Source: Callorhinus ursinus (lineage: Eukaryota; Chordata; Mammalia; Carnivora; Otariidae). From it: a DNA stretch of 64,000 nucleotides. Numbering within the stretch: the stretch's first letter is position 1; each line of letters starts with the position of its first letter. This document shows positions 34,711 through 47,291 of the stretch, piece by piece. The notes beneath the pieces were generated by a model, which worked only from the letters and a program-made list of their open reading frames with translations, did not search any database and was not told where the DNA came from. The stretch spans positions 9,873,529 to 9,937,528 of the forward strand of contig NW_020312775.1 of NCBI RefSeq assembly GCF_003265705.1, given 5' to 3'. A program made the translations under genes and the position numbers.

Positions 34711-35847
34711 AATGGAGAAGATGGTGGAAGAGTATGAGGACCCTAGGTTCATCTCATCTCTCAAACACACTGGACAACTTCAAATCATTCTAAATACCCC
34801 AGAAATCAACCTGAAGACTGACAGAACAAACTCCACAACTAAAGGGAGAGAGAGAGCCACAATGAAGAAGGTAGGAAGTGTGGAGATGTGGTTTGGGGAA
34901 GAAATGATCACTGGTGCTGCAGAGGGGGGGAAGCCATGGTCATGGAGAAAGAACAGAGAGAGGGGAGCACACAGGGGAATACACAGGGGGAACACTTCCC
35001 CAAAGCCATTATCTGGGAAAACTAGAGGACTGATTTTCCTAAGTTCTTGCAAACAGCCGGGCTTAATGACTGGAGTTTTAAAGGTCAGCTGGTTTAACTT
35101 TGAGAGAGCCCGGATGGCACTACCCTGCTCCTGAGGAGAAGGTAGGCATACAACCTGGGGGCAGATAGCATGAAAACAACTCTCTGAAGAGTGCCTGGGG
35201 GACACAAGAGGAAGATTTTTCATTCTTATTGGAGCATATCACTGAGAGGCAACATTCACAGAGAGACCTCTCTGGGGACAAAGGAGCTGACTGAAGCCAT
35301 TTCCCTCAGCCACCTCTCACCATAAAAATAGAGCCACCTGCAGGAAGCAGTGCAGCACCCACACTGATTTTCTAACTTGCTTACACCAAGCCCCATACAC
35401 TGTGCTCTGGTGGTGCTGCCCTTCTCAGTCAAGATTGCCTCCATCCCACTTCAGCAGGCCTTGTCCCCAGAAGACCAGCAGAAACTGCTGCCCATACCAT
35501 GTTTCCCAACCAAAGAGTTCTGTGGGGCTTCTGTTCTGCAGGAAGTAATATCAGGTCTCATTTAACAGGTATACCAGAGCACACTTAGTAAAAACTTGCC
35601 ACATTCTGGCCAAGCACCGAACACTGCCCATAGCACACAAGGGGAGCCTATGCAGATGACAGGATTGAAGGAGAGAACAGCCAAAACGCAACAAAGGAGT
35701 AAATGCAGCATACACCAGGACCCTCCCTGAAGTGCCGTATCCTGGACACACTCTGAGTTCTTCATAAAACCATTACTTCAGGAGCAGGAAACATAACGAG
35801 ATTTTCTAAAACAGAGAAAAAGGCAGAGACTTAGACAAAAAGCCAAG
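34711..35847 (+). promoter_or_regulatory. L1 5'UTR (second subfamily type)
   Basis: About 1.1 kb from the L1 5' end to ORF1. Frames at 34691-35134 (plus) and 34780-35223 (minus) are both 147 codons, overlap antisense, and are chance frames of this block. It aligns by eye with 47292-48842. Confidence 0.75.
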
Positions 35848-37330
35848 ATGGAGGAATTCATTCCAAATGAAAGAACAAGATAAGGTCATAGCTAGAAATC
35901 TAAGTGAAAAATATATAAATAACATGACTGATGGAAAATTTAAAGCAACAATCGTAAGGATACTAGCTGGGATTGAGAAAAGGATGAAAGATATCAGGGA
36001 GACCCTTACCATAAAAATAAAAGAGTTAAACAAGAATCAGTCAGAAATGAAAAACGCAATTGCTGACATTGGAAAGAGGCTTGATACAATGAACACAAGG
36101 CTGTAAGAAGCAGAGGAATAAATAAGTGATATAGAAGACAAAATAATGGAAAATAATGAAGCCTGAACAGAAGAGAGAAAGAAGAATTATGGAACATGAT
36201 TATAAGCTTAGGATACAGTGACTCTATCAAATGTAATAACATTTATATTATAGGAGACCCAGAAGAAGAAGAGAGAGAAAAGGGTGCAGAAAACTGATTT
36301 GAGGAAATAATAGCTGAAAACTTTGCTAATTTGGGGATGGAAACATACATCCAGTTGCAAGAGGCACAGAGAATTTGCATCAAAATAAAAAAAAGCAGAC
36401 CAAAACTAAGACATGGTTTTAATTAAATTTGCCAAAGATAATGATAAAGTAAAAATCCAAAAAGGAGCAAGACAAAAGAAGTCCTTAAATTACAAGGGAA
36501 GACACATAAGGCTAGCTGTAGATTTCTCAACAGAAAGTTGGCAAGCCAGAAGTGAATGACATGATATATTGAAAGTGCTGAATGGGAAAAATCTACAGCC
36601 AAGAATACTCTATATTCAGAAAGGCTATTGTTCAGAATAGAAGGGGAGTTAAGAAGCACATGCACCCCAATGTTTAAAGCAGCAATGTCCAAAATAGCCA
36701 AAATATGGAAAGAACCCAGATGTCCACTGACAGATGAATGGATAAAAAAGATACAGTATATAAATTTACAATGGAATATTACTCAGCTATCAAAAAGAAT
36801 TAAATCTTGCCATTTACCATGACGTAGATGGAACTAGAGGGTACATGTTAAGTGAAATAAGTTAGGGAAAGAAAAATACCATATGATTTCACTAATATCT
36901 GGAATTTAAGAAACAAAACACATGAACATAGAGGAAAGCAAAGAAAAATAAAATAAGATGAAAATAGAGAGGTAGGAAAATCAATAGAGACTCAAGTACA
37001 GGAAACAAACAGGGTTGCTAGAGGGGAGGTGGGTGGGGGGAATGGACTAAATGGGTGACGAGTATTAAGGAGGGCACTTGAAGTAATGGGCACTGGGATT
37101 TGTATGCAACTGATGAATCACTAAATTCTACCTCTGAAACTAGTAATACAGTATATGTTAAATAAATAGAATTTTTAAAAATCAATCTTAAAAAAGAGTT
37201 TCCCAGACAAACAAAAACTGAAAGAGTTCATGACCAATAAATACAGCCTTGAAAAGAATATTAAAGGAGATTCTTTGATTGTAAAGGAAATACCACAAGT
37301 GACAAAGAGAAGGAGCAGAGAAAATCTCCA
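35848..37330 (+). pseudogene. L1 ORF1 pseudogene split by an L1 fragment
   Basis: The family start is ATG at 35848, but stops follow quickly. The coiled coil is readable at 35867-36106 (ATIVRILAGIEKRMKDI, LNKNQSEMKNAIADIGKRLD). ORF1 is then interrupted near 36653 by an unrelated L1 3' end, and its C-terminal part (KSFPDKQKLKEF-like) resumes near 37190. Confidence 0.85.
36653..37185 (+). mobile_element. L1 3' fragment nested in ORF1
   Basis: The sequence switches to the L1 ORF2 end (AGCAGCAATGTCCAAAATAG near 36677), runs through the 3'UTR (GCACTGGGATTTGTATGCAA near 37090) and an AAATAAATAGAA tail, then returns to the host L1 ORF1. It is a 5'-truncated insertion of about 510 bp. Flanking repeats are only weakly visible (TTAAGA-like on both sides). 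Confidence 0.9.
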
Positions 37331-37403
37331 GAAACAATGACAAAAGAAGTAATAAAATAACCCTAAAGGCATATTCATCAATAATTACTCAGAATTCACA
37401 ATC

Positions 37404-37631
37404 AAAAGACAAAGGGTGGCGAACCTGGGATGCTCAGTGGAAAAGCATCTGCTTTCAGCCCAGGTTGTGATCCCAGGGTCCTGGGATGGAGCCCTGCTCA
37501 TGTTGAGCTACCTGCTCAGTGGGAGGTCTGCTTCTCCCTCTGTCCCGGCCCTGCTTGTGCTCTCTCACTCTCTCTCTCTGTGCTCTCTCTCAAATAAATA
37601 AATAAAATCTTAAAAATAAATAAATAAATAA

Positions 37632-37666
<35 letters not shown>

Positions 37667-37699
37667 ATCCATGCTTAAAAAAAAAAAAGACAAAGGGTG
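37404..37699 (+). mobile_element. SINEC with long AAAT tail
   Basis: The body is 37419-37684. AAAAGACAAAGGGTG is repeated exactly at 37404-37418 and 37685-37699. The tail holds a long (AAAT)n run at 37617-37668 followed by a poly-A run. The head has decayed (GCGAACCTGGGATGCTCAG). Confidence 0.94.
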
Positions 37700-40086
37700 T
37701 CAGAATGGAAAAATAAAACACACACAAAAAAACCAAGACCCACCTATATGTTGCGTACAAGACATTCATTTTAAACTTAAAGACACCTGCAAATTGAAAG
37801 TGAGAAGATGGAGAAACATTAATCATGCAAATGGTTGTCAAAGAAAGGCAGAGTAGCAATACTTATATGGGACAAACTAGACTTTAAAAGACTGTAACTA
37901 GAGATGAAGGAAGAGTACTATATCATAATAGAGGGGACAATCCAAAAAGACCTAACAATTGTAAATATTTTTGCCCCCAATATGGGAGCACACAAATACA
38001 TAAAAAAATAATAACAAACATAAAGGAACTTATTGATAATAATACAATGATAGTGGGGGACTTCAACACCCTACTTACATCAGTGGACAGATCATCTAAG
38101 CAGAAAATCAACAAGGCAACAATGGCTTTGAATGACACACTATATCAGATGGATTTAACAGATGGAGTCAGAACATTCCCTCTTAAAGGACCAGAATACA
38201 CATTCTTCACAAGTGCACATGGGATATTCTCCAGAATAGATCACATACTGGGTTACAAATCAGGCTTCAACAAGTACAAAAAGACTGAGATCTTACCATA
38301 CCTATTTTTAAACACAACACTATGAAACTTGAACTCAACCACAAAAAATTGGGAAATGTCATAAATACATGGAAGTTAAGTAACATGTTAATAAATAATG
38401 AATGGGTCAACCAAGAAGTCAAAGAAAAATATTTAAAAAATATTGAAACAAATGAAAATGTAAATATAAACATCCAGAATCTTTGGGATGCAGCAAATGC
38501 AGTCCAATGAGGGAAGTATATAGAAGTACAGACCTACAGGAGAAGCAAGAAAAATCTCAAAATCTATCCTTACACCTAAAAGGGCTAGAGAAAGAACAAC
38601 AAACGAAGCCTAAAATCAGCAGAACAAATGAAATTATGAAGTTTAAAGCAGAAATAAATGATAAAAACTAAAAACACAAAAAAACAGATCAGTGAAACCA
38701 GGAACTGGTTCTTTGAAAAAAATAATGAATTGATAAATCCTTAGCAAGACTTATCAAAAAGAAAAGAGAAAGGACCATAATAAACAGAATCACAAATGAG
38801 AGAGAACAAATCCAATCAACATCAAAGAAATGCAAGTAATCATAAGACAGTATTATGAAAAACTCTTTGCCAATAAGTTGACAATGTGGAAGAAATGGAT
38901 AAATCCCTAGAAACATATAAACTACCAAAAACTAAAACAAGAAATAGAAAATTTGAACTGATAATCAGTAAAGAAATTGAATCAGTAAACAAAAATCTCC
39001 AACTAATAAAGTCCAAGGCAAGATGGCTCTAAAGGCAAATTTTACGAATCATTTAAGAAGAGTTAATACCTATTATTCTCAAACTATCCAAAAAATAGAA
39101 AAGGAAGAAAAACTTCCGAATTCCTTTAATGAGGCCAGCATTTTCTTGATATCAAAACCAGATAAACACTCAACTAAAAAAGAAAACTACAGGCCAATAT
39201 TCCTCATAAACATTGATGCAAAAATTCTTAATAAAATACTAGCACACCGAATCCAACAGTATAATAAAAGAATCATTCACCATGATCAAGTGGAATTTAT
39301 TACTGGGCAGCAAGGGTAGTTTAATAGTCACAAATCAATCAACAAGATACACCATATTCCTAAAAGAAAGGGTAAGAACCATATGGTTATTTCATTAGAT
39401 GAAGAAAAAGCAGTTGACAAAGTACAACAACATTCATGATAAAAACCCTCAACAAAGTAGTTTTAGAGTGAACAGAACATACCTCAACATAACGGCCATA
39501 TATGAAAAATACATAGCTACTACCATCTTCACTGATGAAAAACTGAGAGCTTTTCCTATATGGTCAGGAACAAGACAGGGATGTCCACTCTCACTGCTAT
39601 TATTTAACATAGTACTGGAAGTACTAGCCTCAGGAAATAGACAACACAAAAACATAAAAGGCATACAAATCAACAAGGAAGAAGTTAAACTTTCATTCTT
39701 TTTAGATGACACAATATTCTATATACAAAACCTGAAAGACTTCACTGAAAAATTGCCAGAACTGATACATGAATTCAGTAAAGTCTCAGGATACAAAATC
39801 AGCATTCAGAAATCTGTTGCATTTCTATATACCAATAATGCAGCAAGAAGAGAAATCAAGGAATAAATCCCATTTACAATTGTATCAAAAACCATGAATA
39901 CCTAGGAGATAAACTAACCAAAGTGGTAAAAGATCTGTACTCTGAAAACTATAAAACACTGATGAAAGAAATAGAAAAGAACAAAAAGAAATGAAAAAAA
40001 TTCTATATTCATGGATTAGAAGAACAAATATTGCTAAAATGTCTATACTACCCAAAGAAATCTACATATTTATTGCAATCCCTATC

Positions 40087-40328
40087 AAAATACCACCAGT
40101 TGGGTGCCTGGGTGGCTCAGTTGGTTAAGCGACTGCCTTCGGCTCAGGTCATGATCCTGGAGTCCCGGGATCGAGTCCCACATCAGGCTCCCTGCTCGGC
40201 GGGGAGTCTGCTTCTCCCTCTGACCCTTTTATTTTTCCATTCTGACACCCTTTGTCTCTCGTGCTTTCTATCTCTCATTCTCTCTCTCTCTGAAATAAAT
40301 AAATAAAATAAAAAAAAAATACCACCAG
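40087..40328 (+). mobile_element. SINEC with 13-bp TSD
   Basis: The body is 40100-40315. AAAATACCACCAG is repeated exactly at 40087-40099 and 40316-40328. It lies in ORF2 of the surrounding L1. Confidence 0.95.
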
Positions 40329-41062
40329 CATTTTTCACGGAGCTAGAACAAATAATTCTAAAATCTGTGTGAAACTACAAGAGACCCAGAATAGGCAAGG
40401 AAACATTGAAAAAGAAATGTAAACCTGAAGGCATCACAATTCCAGAATTCAAGTTATATTAAAAAACTTTAGTGATAAAGAAGATCCATAGTGAAATACT
40501 ATTAGACACGTAGATCATAGAACAGAATAGAAAACTCAGAAATGAACCCAGAACTAAATGGTCAACTAATCTTCGACAAAGTGGGAAGGAATATCCCGTG
40601 GAAAAAAAGACAGTATCTTCAAGAAATGGTATTGGGAAAACTGGACAGCAACATGGAAAATAATTAAACTGGCCATCAGTTCACCATTCAGCCATCAAAA
40701 AATGAAATTTTGTCATTTGCAATGACATGGATGGAGTGAGAGTATATTTTGCTAAGTGAAATAAGTCATTCAGAGAAAGACAAATACCATATGATCTCAC
40801 TGATGTATGGAATTCAAGAAAAAACACCAATGAACATATGGGAATTAGGAAAAGAAAAAAATGAGAGGGAAACAAGACTTAAGTGACAAAGACAGAGAAC
40901 AAACTGAGGGTTGATGGAGGTAGATGGCTCAGGTATGGGCTAGATGGATGATGGGTATTAAAGAGGGCATGTGTGATGAGCACTGGGTGTTGTATGTAAG
41001 TGATGAATCACTGAATTCTATATTGCACTATATGTTAGCTAACAAAATTTAAATAAAAAAAC

Positions 41063-41947
41063 ATTGGGGTACATCTATCGCTTTGAATTATTATTTTTGT
41101 ATCCTTTGGGTGAATAGCTGGTAGTGCAATTGCTGGATCATGGTGTTGGTGTATAGAAATGCAACAGATTTCTGCAGATTGATTTTATATCCTGTGACTT
41201 TGCTGAATTCATGTATGAGTTCTAGCACTTATTGATGGAGTATTTTGGGTTTTTCATATTGAGTATCATATCATCTTCAAATACTGAAAGTGACTTCTTC
41301 CTTGCCAGTTTGGATGCTTTTTATTTCTTTTTATTGTTTGATGGCTGAGACTAAGACTTTAAGTACTATGTTAAATCGTAATGGTGAGAGTGGACATAAT
41401 TGTCTTGTTCCTGACCGTAGGGAAAATGTTCTCAGTTTTTCCCCATTTAAGATGATATTAGCTGTGGGTCTTCCATATATGGCCTTTAAGATGTTGAGGG
41501 TTTTTACTAGGAAAAGATGCTGTATTTTATCAAATGCTTATTTTCATATGGTTTTATCTCTTCTTTTATTAACATGGTGTATCACATCAATTGATTTGGG
41601 AATATTGAACCACCCTGCAGCCCAGGAATAAATCCCACTTGGTCATGGTGAATAATCCTTTTAATGTACTGTTGGATCCTTTTGGCTAGTATTTTGGTGA
41701 GAATTTTTGCATCCATGTTCATCAGGGATATTGGTCTGTAATTCTCCTTTTTAGTGGGGTCTTTGGTTTTGGGATCAACCTAATGCTAGGTTCATAGAAC
41801 TGATTTTGGAAGTTTTTCCTGTTATTTCTATTTTTTAGAACAGTTTAAGAAGAATAGGTATTTTTTCTTTAAATGTTTTGTAGAATTCCCCTGGGAAGAT
41901 TTCAGGATCTGGACTCTTGCTTGTTGGGAGATTTTTTTTTTAAGAAT

Positions 41948-41991
<44 letters not shown>

Positions 41992-43545
41992 ATATTTATC
42001 TTACAGAGAGAGAGCACAAGCAGGCAGAGCAGCTGGCAGAGGGAGAGAGAGAAGCAGGCTCCCCAATGAGCAGAAAGCCCAACGTGGGGCTTGATTCCAG
42101 GACTCTGGGATCATGACCTCAGCCAAAAGCAGATGCTTAACCAACTGAACCACCCAGGTGTTGGGAGATTTTTGATTACTGATTCAATTTCTTTGCTCAT
42201 TATGAGTCTATTCATATTTTCTATTTCTTCCTGTTTTAGTTTTGCTATTTTATGTTTCTAGGAATTTATCCATTTCTTCCAGATTGCCTAATTTGTTGGC
42301 ATATAATTTCTAATATTCTCATAATGGTTTGTATTTCTGTGGTGTTGGTTGTGATCTCTCTTCTTTCATTCATGATTTTATTTATTTGGTTCCTTTCTCT
42401 TTTCTTTTTGATAAGTCTGGCTAGGGGTTCATCAATTTTGTTAATTCTTTCAAAGAACCAGCTTCTAATTTTGTTGATCTGTTCTACTGTTTTTTTTTTA
42501 TTTCTATATCATTGATTTCTGCTCTAATCTTTATTATTTCCACTCTTCTGCGAGGTTTCAGTTTTATTTGCTGTTCCTTTTCTAGCTCCTTTAGGTGTAA
42601 AGTTGGGTTGTGTATTTGGAAGTTTTCTTGCTTTTTGAGGTAGACATGTATTGCAATATACTTTCCCCTGAGGACTGCCTTTGCTGCATCCCAAAGGTTT
42701 TGGGCTGTCAGGCTTTCATTTTCATTTGCTTCCATTTATTGCTTTTTATTTCTTCTTTAATTTCCTGGTAAACCCATTCATTCTTTAGTAGGATTTTCTT
42801 TATCCTCCATGTATTTGAGGTCTTTCCAAATTTTTTTCTTGTAGTTCACTTCCATTTTCATAGTATTGTGGCTGAAAATATGCATGGTATAATCTCAACT
42901 TTTTGTATTTGTTGAAGGCTGATTTGTGACCCAGTATGTGACTTATTCTGGAGAATGTTCCATGTGCACTGAGAGGAATGTGTAATCTGCTATTTTAGAA
43001 TGAAATGTTCTGAATATATCTATTAAGTTCATCCTGCCCATTTTGTCATCTAAAGCCATTGTTTCCTTGTTGATTTTCTGCTTAGATGATCTGTCCATTG
43101 CTGTAAGTGGGGTGCTAAATTCCTCTACTATTATTGTATTATTTTCAATGGGTGTTTTTAATGTTTATTATTAATTAATGTATATATTTGGGTGCTCCCA
43201 AGCTGGTAGCATACAAATTTACTATTGTTATATCTTGTTTGACAGATACCTTAATTATGATATAATGCCCTTCTTCATCTCTTGTTACAGTCTTTGTTTT
43301 AAATCTAGTTGTTGTTGTTGTTTTTTTTCTGATATACGTATGGCTACTCTTTCTTTTGACATCCATTAAGGTGATAGTTCTCCATCCCCTCAAGTTCAAT
43401 CTGCAGGCATCTTTAGTTTTAAGATGAGTCTCTTGTAGGCAGCACATAGATGGATTTTCTTTTTTTTACCTCTTCTGATATCCTACGCTTTTGATTGGCA
43501 CATTTACTCAATTTACATTCAGAGAGATTATTGTAAGATATGAAT
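41063..43545 (-). pseudogene. L1 ORF2 pseudogene
   Basis: Minus-strand pieces: endonuclease N-terminus at 43175-43447 (CCLQETHLKTKDACRLNLRG), linker at 42484-42735, and decayed RT between 41290 and 42250. The C-terminal third is deleted at about 41142. The endonuclease frame is further disturbed by a GTT-repeat/poly-T run near 43312-43330. Confidence 0.85.
41922..42173 (-). mobile_element. SINEC, minus strand, 15-bp TSD
   Basis: The body is 41937-42158. TGTTGGGAGATTTTT is repeated exactly at 41922-41936 and 42159-42173. The A-rich tail contains a (TTTA)n run at 41946-41990. Confidence 0.95.
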
Positions 43546-43659
43546 TTAGTGTCATTGTGCTACTGTAGATTTGGTGTTTATGGTGATGTTCTCTGGTTCT
43601 TTCTAGTCTTTGGTGTTTTTGGCCTTCTTTTCTCCACTCAAGGAGTCCCCCTTAAGATT

Positions 43660-44530
43660 TCTTGCAGGGGGTGTTTAGTGGTCACAAACTCCTTTAGATT
43701 TTGTTTGGGAAATTCTTTATCTCTTCTTCTATTCTAAATAACAGCTTTGCTGGATAAAGACTTCTTGGCTGCATGTTTTTCCCATTCAGCATATTGAATA
43801 TAGCGTACCACTCACTTCTGGCCTGCCAAGTTTCTGTGGATTGGTCTTGTACAAATCTGATCTGTCTTCCCTTGTAGCTTAAGGACCTTTTTTTCCCTTG
43901 CTGCTTTCAGGATTCTCTTCTGTCTGTGAATTTGAAATTGTGTGAATTTGATTATATGTCTTGGTGATGGCTGACTTTATTGAACTTAATGGGAGTTCTC
44001 TCTATGTCTTGTATTTTAAAGTCTGTGTCCTTCCCCAGATTAAGGAAGTTTTCAACTAAATTTTGTTCAAATAAATCTTCTGTCCCTTTATCTCTTACTT
44101 CATCTTCTGGGACTCCAATGATATGAATGTTATTACATTTTAATAAGTTGCTGAGTTTCATAAGTCTAACTTTGTGGTCCATTACCTTTCTTTCCCTCTT
44201 CTTTTCAGATTCATTATTTTTGATAATTTTATCTTCTATATGACTCATTTGCTCCTCTGCTTCGTGCTTTGTTATTTTTATGGCTTCCACTTGGTACTGT
44301 ATCTTGGTTAAAGCATTTTTAATTTTGGCCTGACTAGATTTTAGTTCTTTTAACTCTGCAGTAAGGGGTTCTCTAGAGTCTTCTATGTTTTCAAGCCCAG
44401 CTAGTATACTTATAATCATTGTTTTAAATTCTAGTTCAGACATCTTATTTATATCTGTATTAATTTTTTGGCCATGAGTTCCACCTTGTGTTCCACCTTT
44501 TTGAGAGAATTCCTCTGTCTTATCATTTTG
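43660..44530 (-). pseudogene. L1 ORF1 pseudogene
   Basis: The 214-codon frame at 43952-44596 covers most of ORF1p: NDKTEEFSQKGG, then coiled-coil residues (MIISILAGLENIEDSREP, LKSSQAKIKNALTKIQYQ) and KCNNIHIIGVPEDEVRDKG. The canonical start MIRQRNSLKK is in another frame (44449-44526), so a frameshift separates start and body. The hydrophobic leading residues of the 214-codon frame are 5'UTR translation and not a signal peptide. Confidence 0.88.
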
Positions 44531-45077
44531 TCCAGAAAAGAAAACAAAAAAGAGAAAAAGAACAAACAAACAAATAAAACAAAGAAAAAAAAACACAAAG
44601 AAAATGAAAATGAAAAAGAAGAAAAAAACAAAAACAAAGAAATAAGAAAGCCAAAAGGATTAGATCCTGGGTGTGTTTTGGTCTGTTTGTTAAAAGAATC
44701 TAGATACTAAAACAAAAATAATAATTAAATAAAGTAAAATAAAAGTAAATAATAAAACACATATATATGTGTATAATATATATGTATGCAAAAATTAAAA
44801 TACATTAGTAATAATAAAATAAGGAATAAAATTAAAAAGGAAACTAGAGCATATTTACCCTAGAGCTGAAGATTTGCAGCACTCCATGATCAATAAACTT
44901 GGTGCAAAATTGTTTGTGCTGGTCTTCTGGGGGAGGGTTTTGCCATGCCAAAGTTGCTTTTCTCCTTATAGATTTGCAGAATTTGTTCTCCCAGAACTCC
45001 AATTGATTTCTTGGGTATTCAAAATTATTTGATAACTATCGAGCTGTGTTTGTGGGATGAAACACACTCAGGGTCCC

Positions 45078-45612
45078 CCAAGTGTCCATAGATGTAAATA
45101 TAAATATACATCTATCTATATCTATCTATCTATTACTCAATGATATATATATTGATATATGTGACAGTGATATCAGTGATGTATAATGATATACATTATA
45201 TATAATATATATATTACTCAGCCATAAAAAGAATGAAAATGTGCCTTTTTCACCTATATGGATGGAGCTATTGAGTATTTTGCTAAGCAAAGTAAGTTAG
45301 TTAAAGAAATACAAATACCATATGATTTCACTCACATGTGGAATTTAAAAAACAAAACAAACAATCATAGGGGAAAAAAGAAAGAGTTAAACCATGAAAC
45401 GACTTTTAATTATGGAGAACAAACATGGTTACCAGAGGGGAGGTGGGTGAGTGGATGGGTTAAATAGGTGATGAAAATTAAGGATTACACATTTTGTGAT
45501 AAGCACTGGCTGTGGTATGGAAGTGTTGGATCACTAAATCATATACCTGAAACTAACACTTCTGTGTATGTTAACTAACTTGAATTTAAATAAAACTTAA
45601 AAAGAAAATAAA
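45078..45612 (+). mobile_element. L1 3' fragment
   Basis: Plus-strand end of ORF2 and 3'UTR, from AAGTGTCCATAGATG near 45079 to ATTTAAATAAAACTTAAAAAG near 45610. A TATC/TA microsatellite run at 45105-45215 replaces the usual short TA run. The GCACTGGCTGTGGTATGG box marks the 3'UTR. Confidence 0.9.
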
Positions 45613-46305
45613 TACAATGTAATATCATTTAGCCATAAAAAAAGAAATAACTCTTGCTATTTAAAACAACATAGATAGACCTAGAGGGTATTATCCTAAA
45701 TGAAATAAGTCACACGAAGAAAAACAAATACTACATGAATTCACTTATACGTGAAAACTAAAAAAAGTAAACAAATGAACAAACAAAAAATCAGATTCAT
45801 ATATACAGAAACAAACTGTTGGGGGCGCCTGGGTGGCTCAGTTCTTAAGCGTCTGCCTTCGGCTCAGGTCATGATCCCAGAGTCCTGGGACTGAGCCCTG
45901 CATCAGGCTCCCTGTTCCACAGGAGGCCTGCTTCTCCCCCTCCCACTCCCCCTGCTTGTGTTCCCTCTCTTGCTGTGTCTCTCTCTGTCAAATAAATAAA
46001 TAAAATCTTGGAAAAAAAGAAACAAACCATTGGTTAGGAGAGGGGGGATAATTTGGGAAGGAGGTGAATTAGATGAAGATTAAAAGGTAAAAACGTTTAG
46101 TTATAAAATAAATATGTCATGGGGATATAGTGTACAACACAGGAAATATAGCTAATAATATTGAACTAATCTTGTATGATGACAAATGGTAACTAGACTC
46201 ATCATGGAGATCATTTTGTAATGTATAAAACTATTGAATCACTATGATGCATGCTTGAAACCAATAGTATATTGTATGTCAATTATACTAAAATAAAATA
46301 AAACA
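45613..46305 (+). mobile_element. Second, older L1 3' fragment containing a SINE
   Basis: It begins with ACAATGTAATATCATTTAGC at 45618, continues with the 3'UTR of an older type (TGTACAACACAGGAAATATAG, GTATGTCAATTATAC) and ends at AAAATAAAATAAAAC near 46305. A SINE splits it at 45821-46017. Confidence 0.85.
45807..46031 (+). mobile_element. SINEC with TSD
   Basis: The body is 45821-46017. AGAAACAAACTGTT at 45807-45820 and AGAAACAAACCATT at 46018-46031 are the target-site duplication with two mismatches. Confidence 0.92.
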
Positions 46306-47276
46306 GAGTTCTAAATTATTCTACAAATAGTGGAGAATCACTGGTAAATCGAGATAGGGAAAGTGACATTATCAAAGCAAAGATTTCATCATTAAACTGA
46401 AGGCACCTTATTAGGTAGAATGAGTTTTAGTCATTGCTAGAGATGGTGAGATCCCTAAAGAGATGATTGCAGTGGTCTAGACATGAGGTCACAAAGTCTT
46501 AAAATAATGTAATTTTAATGAGAAAAATGGGATAAGGATAGAGTGGTAGGCAGAACAAAAAGGAGCAAAGACAATAGAAATTGAGATGTCTGGTGGAGAA
46601 TCTGAATGGGGAATAAAGAAGATATTTGGTATTAGAAATATTTTGATTGAAGTTCCTATTGGTAAAATATATGAAAGGAAATATCCTACATGTACATATA
46701 TGCCAAATTGAAATTTGGAAAATAAATTTGGCTTATAAATATGGATTTGGGAGTACATTGCATGTATCAGTAATGATTATCGATACCATAATATCGGAAA
46801 GATATGAGGGTTATAGTGCATAGAAAGAAAATTATGCCTAGTACTAGATTATTAAGAATGTTCATATTTAGCATTTTGGAGTAAGAAGATAAGTCAATGA
46901 TAACTGAGAAAGAACATCACAGAAGTTGGTGCCACTTTGGATTATATGAACTGCAGATATTCCATTCTCTTAAGGCAATGATTTTTATTCTAAAATAGTT
47001 CATGAAAATCTTTTGTTGTTGGCTTTATTTTTAACAATGTTACCACTTTACACAAAATTAGTTACATTTTCTTTAGCAGATTGATCATATATGTTATATC
47101 TATCTGCTGTGTATGCATTCATCTTTTCACTTCCTTACTATTATTCATGCTGTCATGTTTTCTTGGAATGATTTTCTCATGGACACAATTATTGTTTTGT
47201 AAAAATCAAGCAAGTATAGCACTATGGTTTAATTGTTCCATTTACCATATAAATAAAAGTGTCTGTCTTTATTTGA
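46306..47276. other. Unassigned intergenic DNA
   Basis: Nearly 1 kb without recognised repeats or credible coding frames. Frames at 46489-46758 (minus) and 47081-47287 (plus) are short and hydrophobic with no family features. It looks like host DNA and is the target region of the L1 that follows. Confidence 0.6.
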
Positions 47277-47291
47277 AAAGTATTTAGGATA

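Larger units (their letters stand above)
37390..40675 (+). pseudogene. L1 ORF2 pseudogene
   Basis: The endonuclease is at 37671-38325 (CCVQDIHFKLKDTC, where the family QETHF reads QDIHF, then TSAHGIFSRIDHILGYK). The linker is at 38322-38671, fingers at 39023-39319 and palm at 39399-39866, with [24 protein letters not shown] text. The RT box reads SFFLDDTIF, so FADD has become FLDD. The thumb is readable to about 40670, where the frame jumps to the 3'UTR. Confidence 0.88.
34711..41060 (+). mobile_element. Near full-length LINE-1, plus strand, with nested insertions
   Basis: The 5'UTR starts near 34711 (GAAGATGGTGGAAGAG, then AGGACCCTAGGTTCATC), the same type as the L1 at 47292. ORF1 starts at 35848, ORF2 at about 37390, and the 3' end is near 41060. 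It is interrupted by an L1 3' fragment (36653-37185) in ORF1 and by SINEs at 37419-37684 and 40100-40315. At about 40675 ORF2 jumps to the 3'UTR (CAGCCATCAAAAAATGAAAT), so roughly 1 kb of ORF2 C-terminal sequence is deleted. The start cuts the older L1 on its left. Confidence 0.9.
41061..45077 (-). mobile_element. LINE-1, minus strand, internally deleted
   Basis: It starts on the left with a short ORF2 C-terminal piece (41063-41142) and then jumps into the reverse-transcriptase region (TGTTGGTGTATAGAAATGC at 41143), missing over 1 kb. To the right are ORF2 to about 43545, ORF1 to 44530 and a short 5'UTR ending near 45077. A SINE sits at 41937-42158. Its left border adjoins the A-rich end of the plus-strand L1, so the two elements are tail to tail. 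Confidence 0.9.

Noticed and set aside
34691..35223. Two 147-codon frames overlapping antisense
   Set aside because: They lie in an L1 5'UTR homologous to 47292-48842, where the frames are not conserved.
43952..44596. A 214-codon frame starting with a hydrophobic stretch, like a secreted or membrane protein
   Set aside because: The hydrophobic start is translation of a T-rich part of an L1 5'UTR; the body is L1 ORF1p with its coiled coil.
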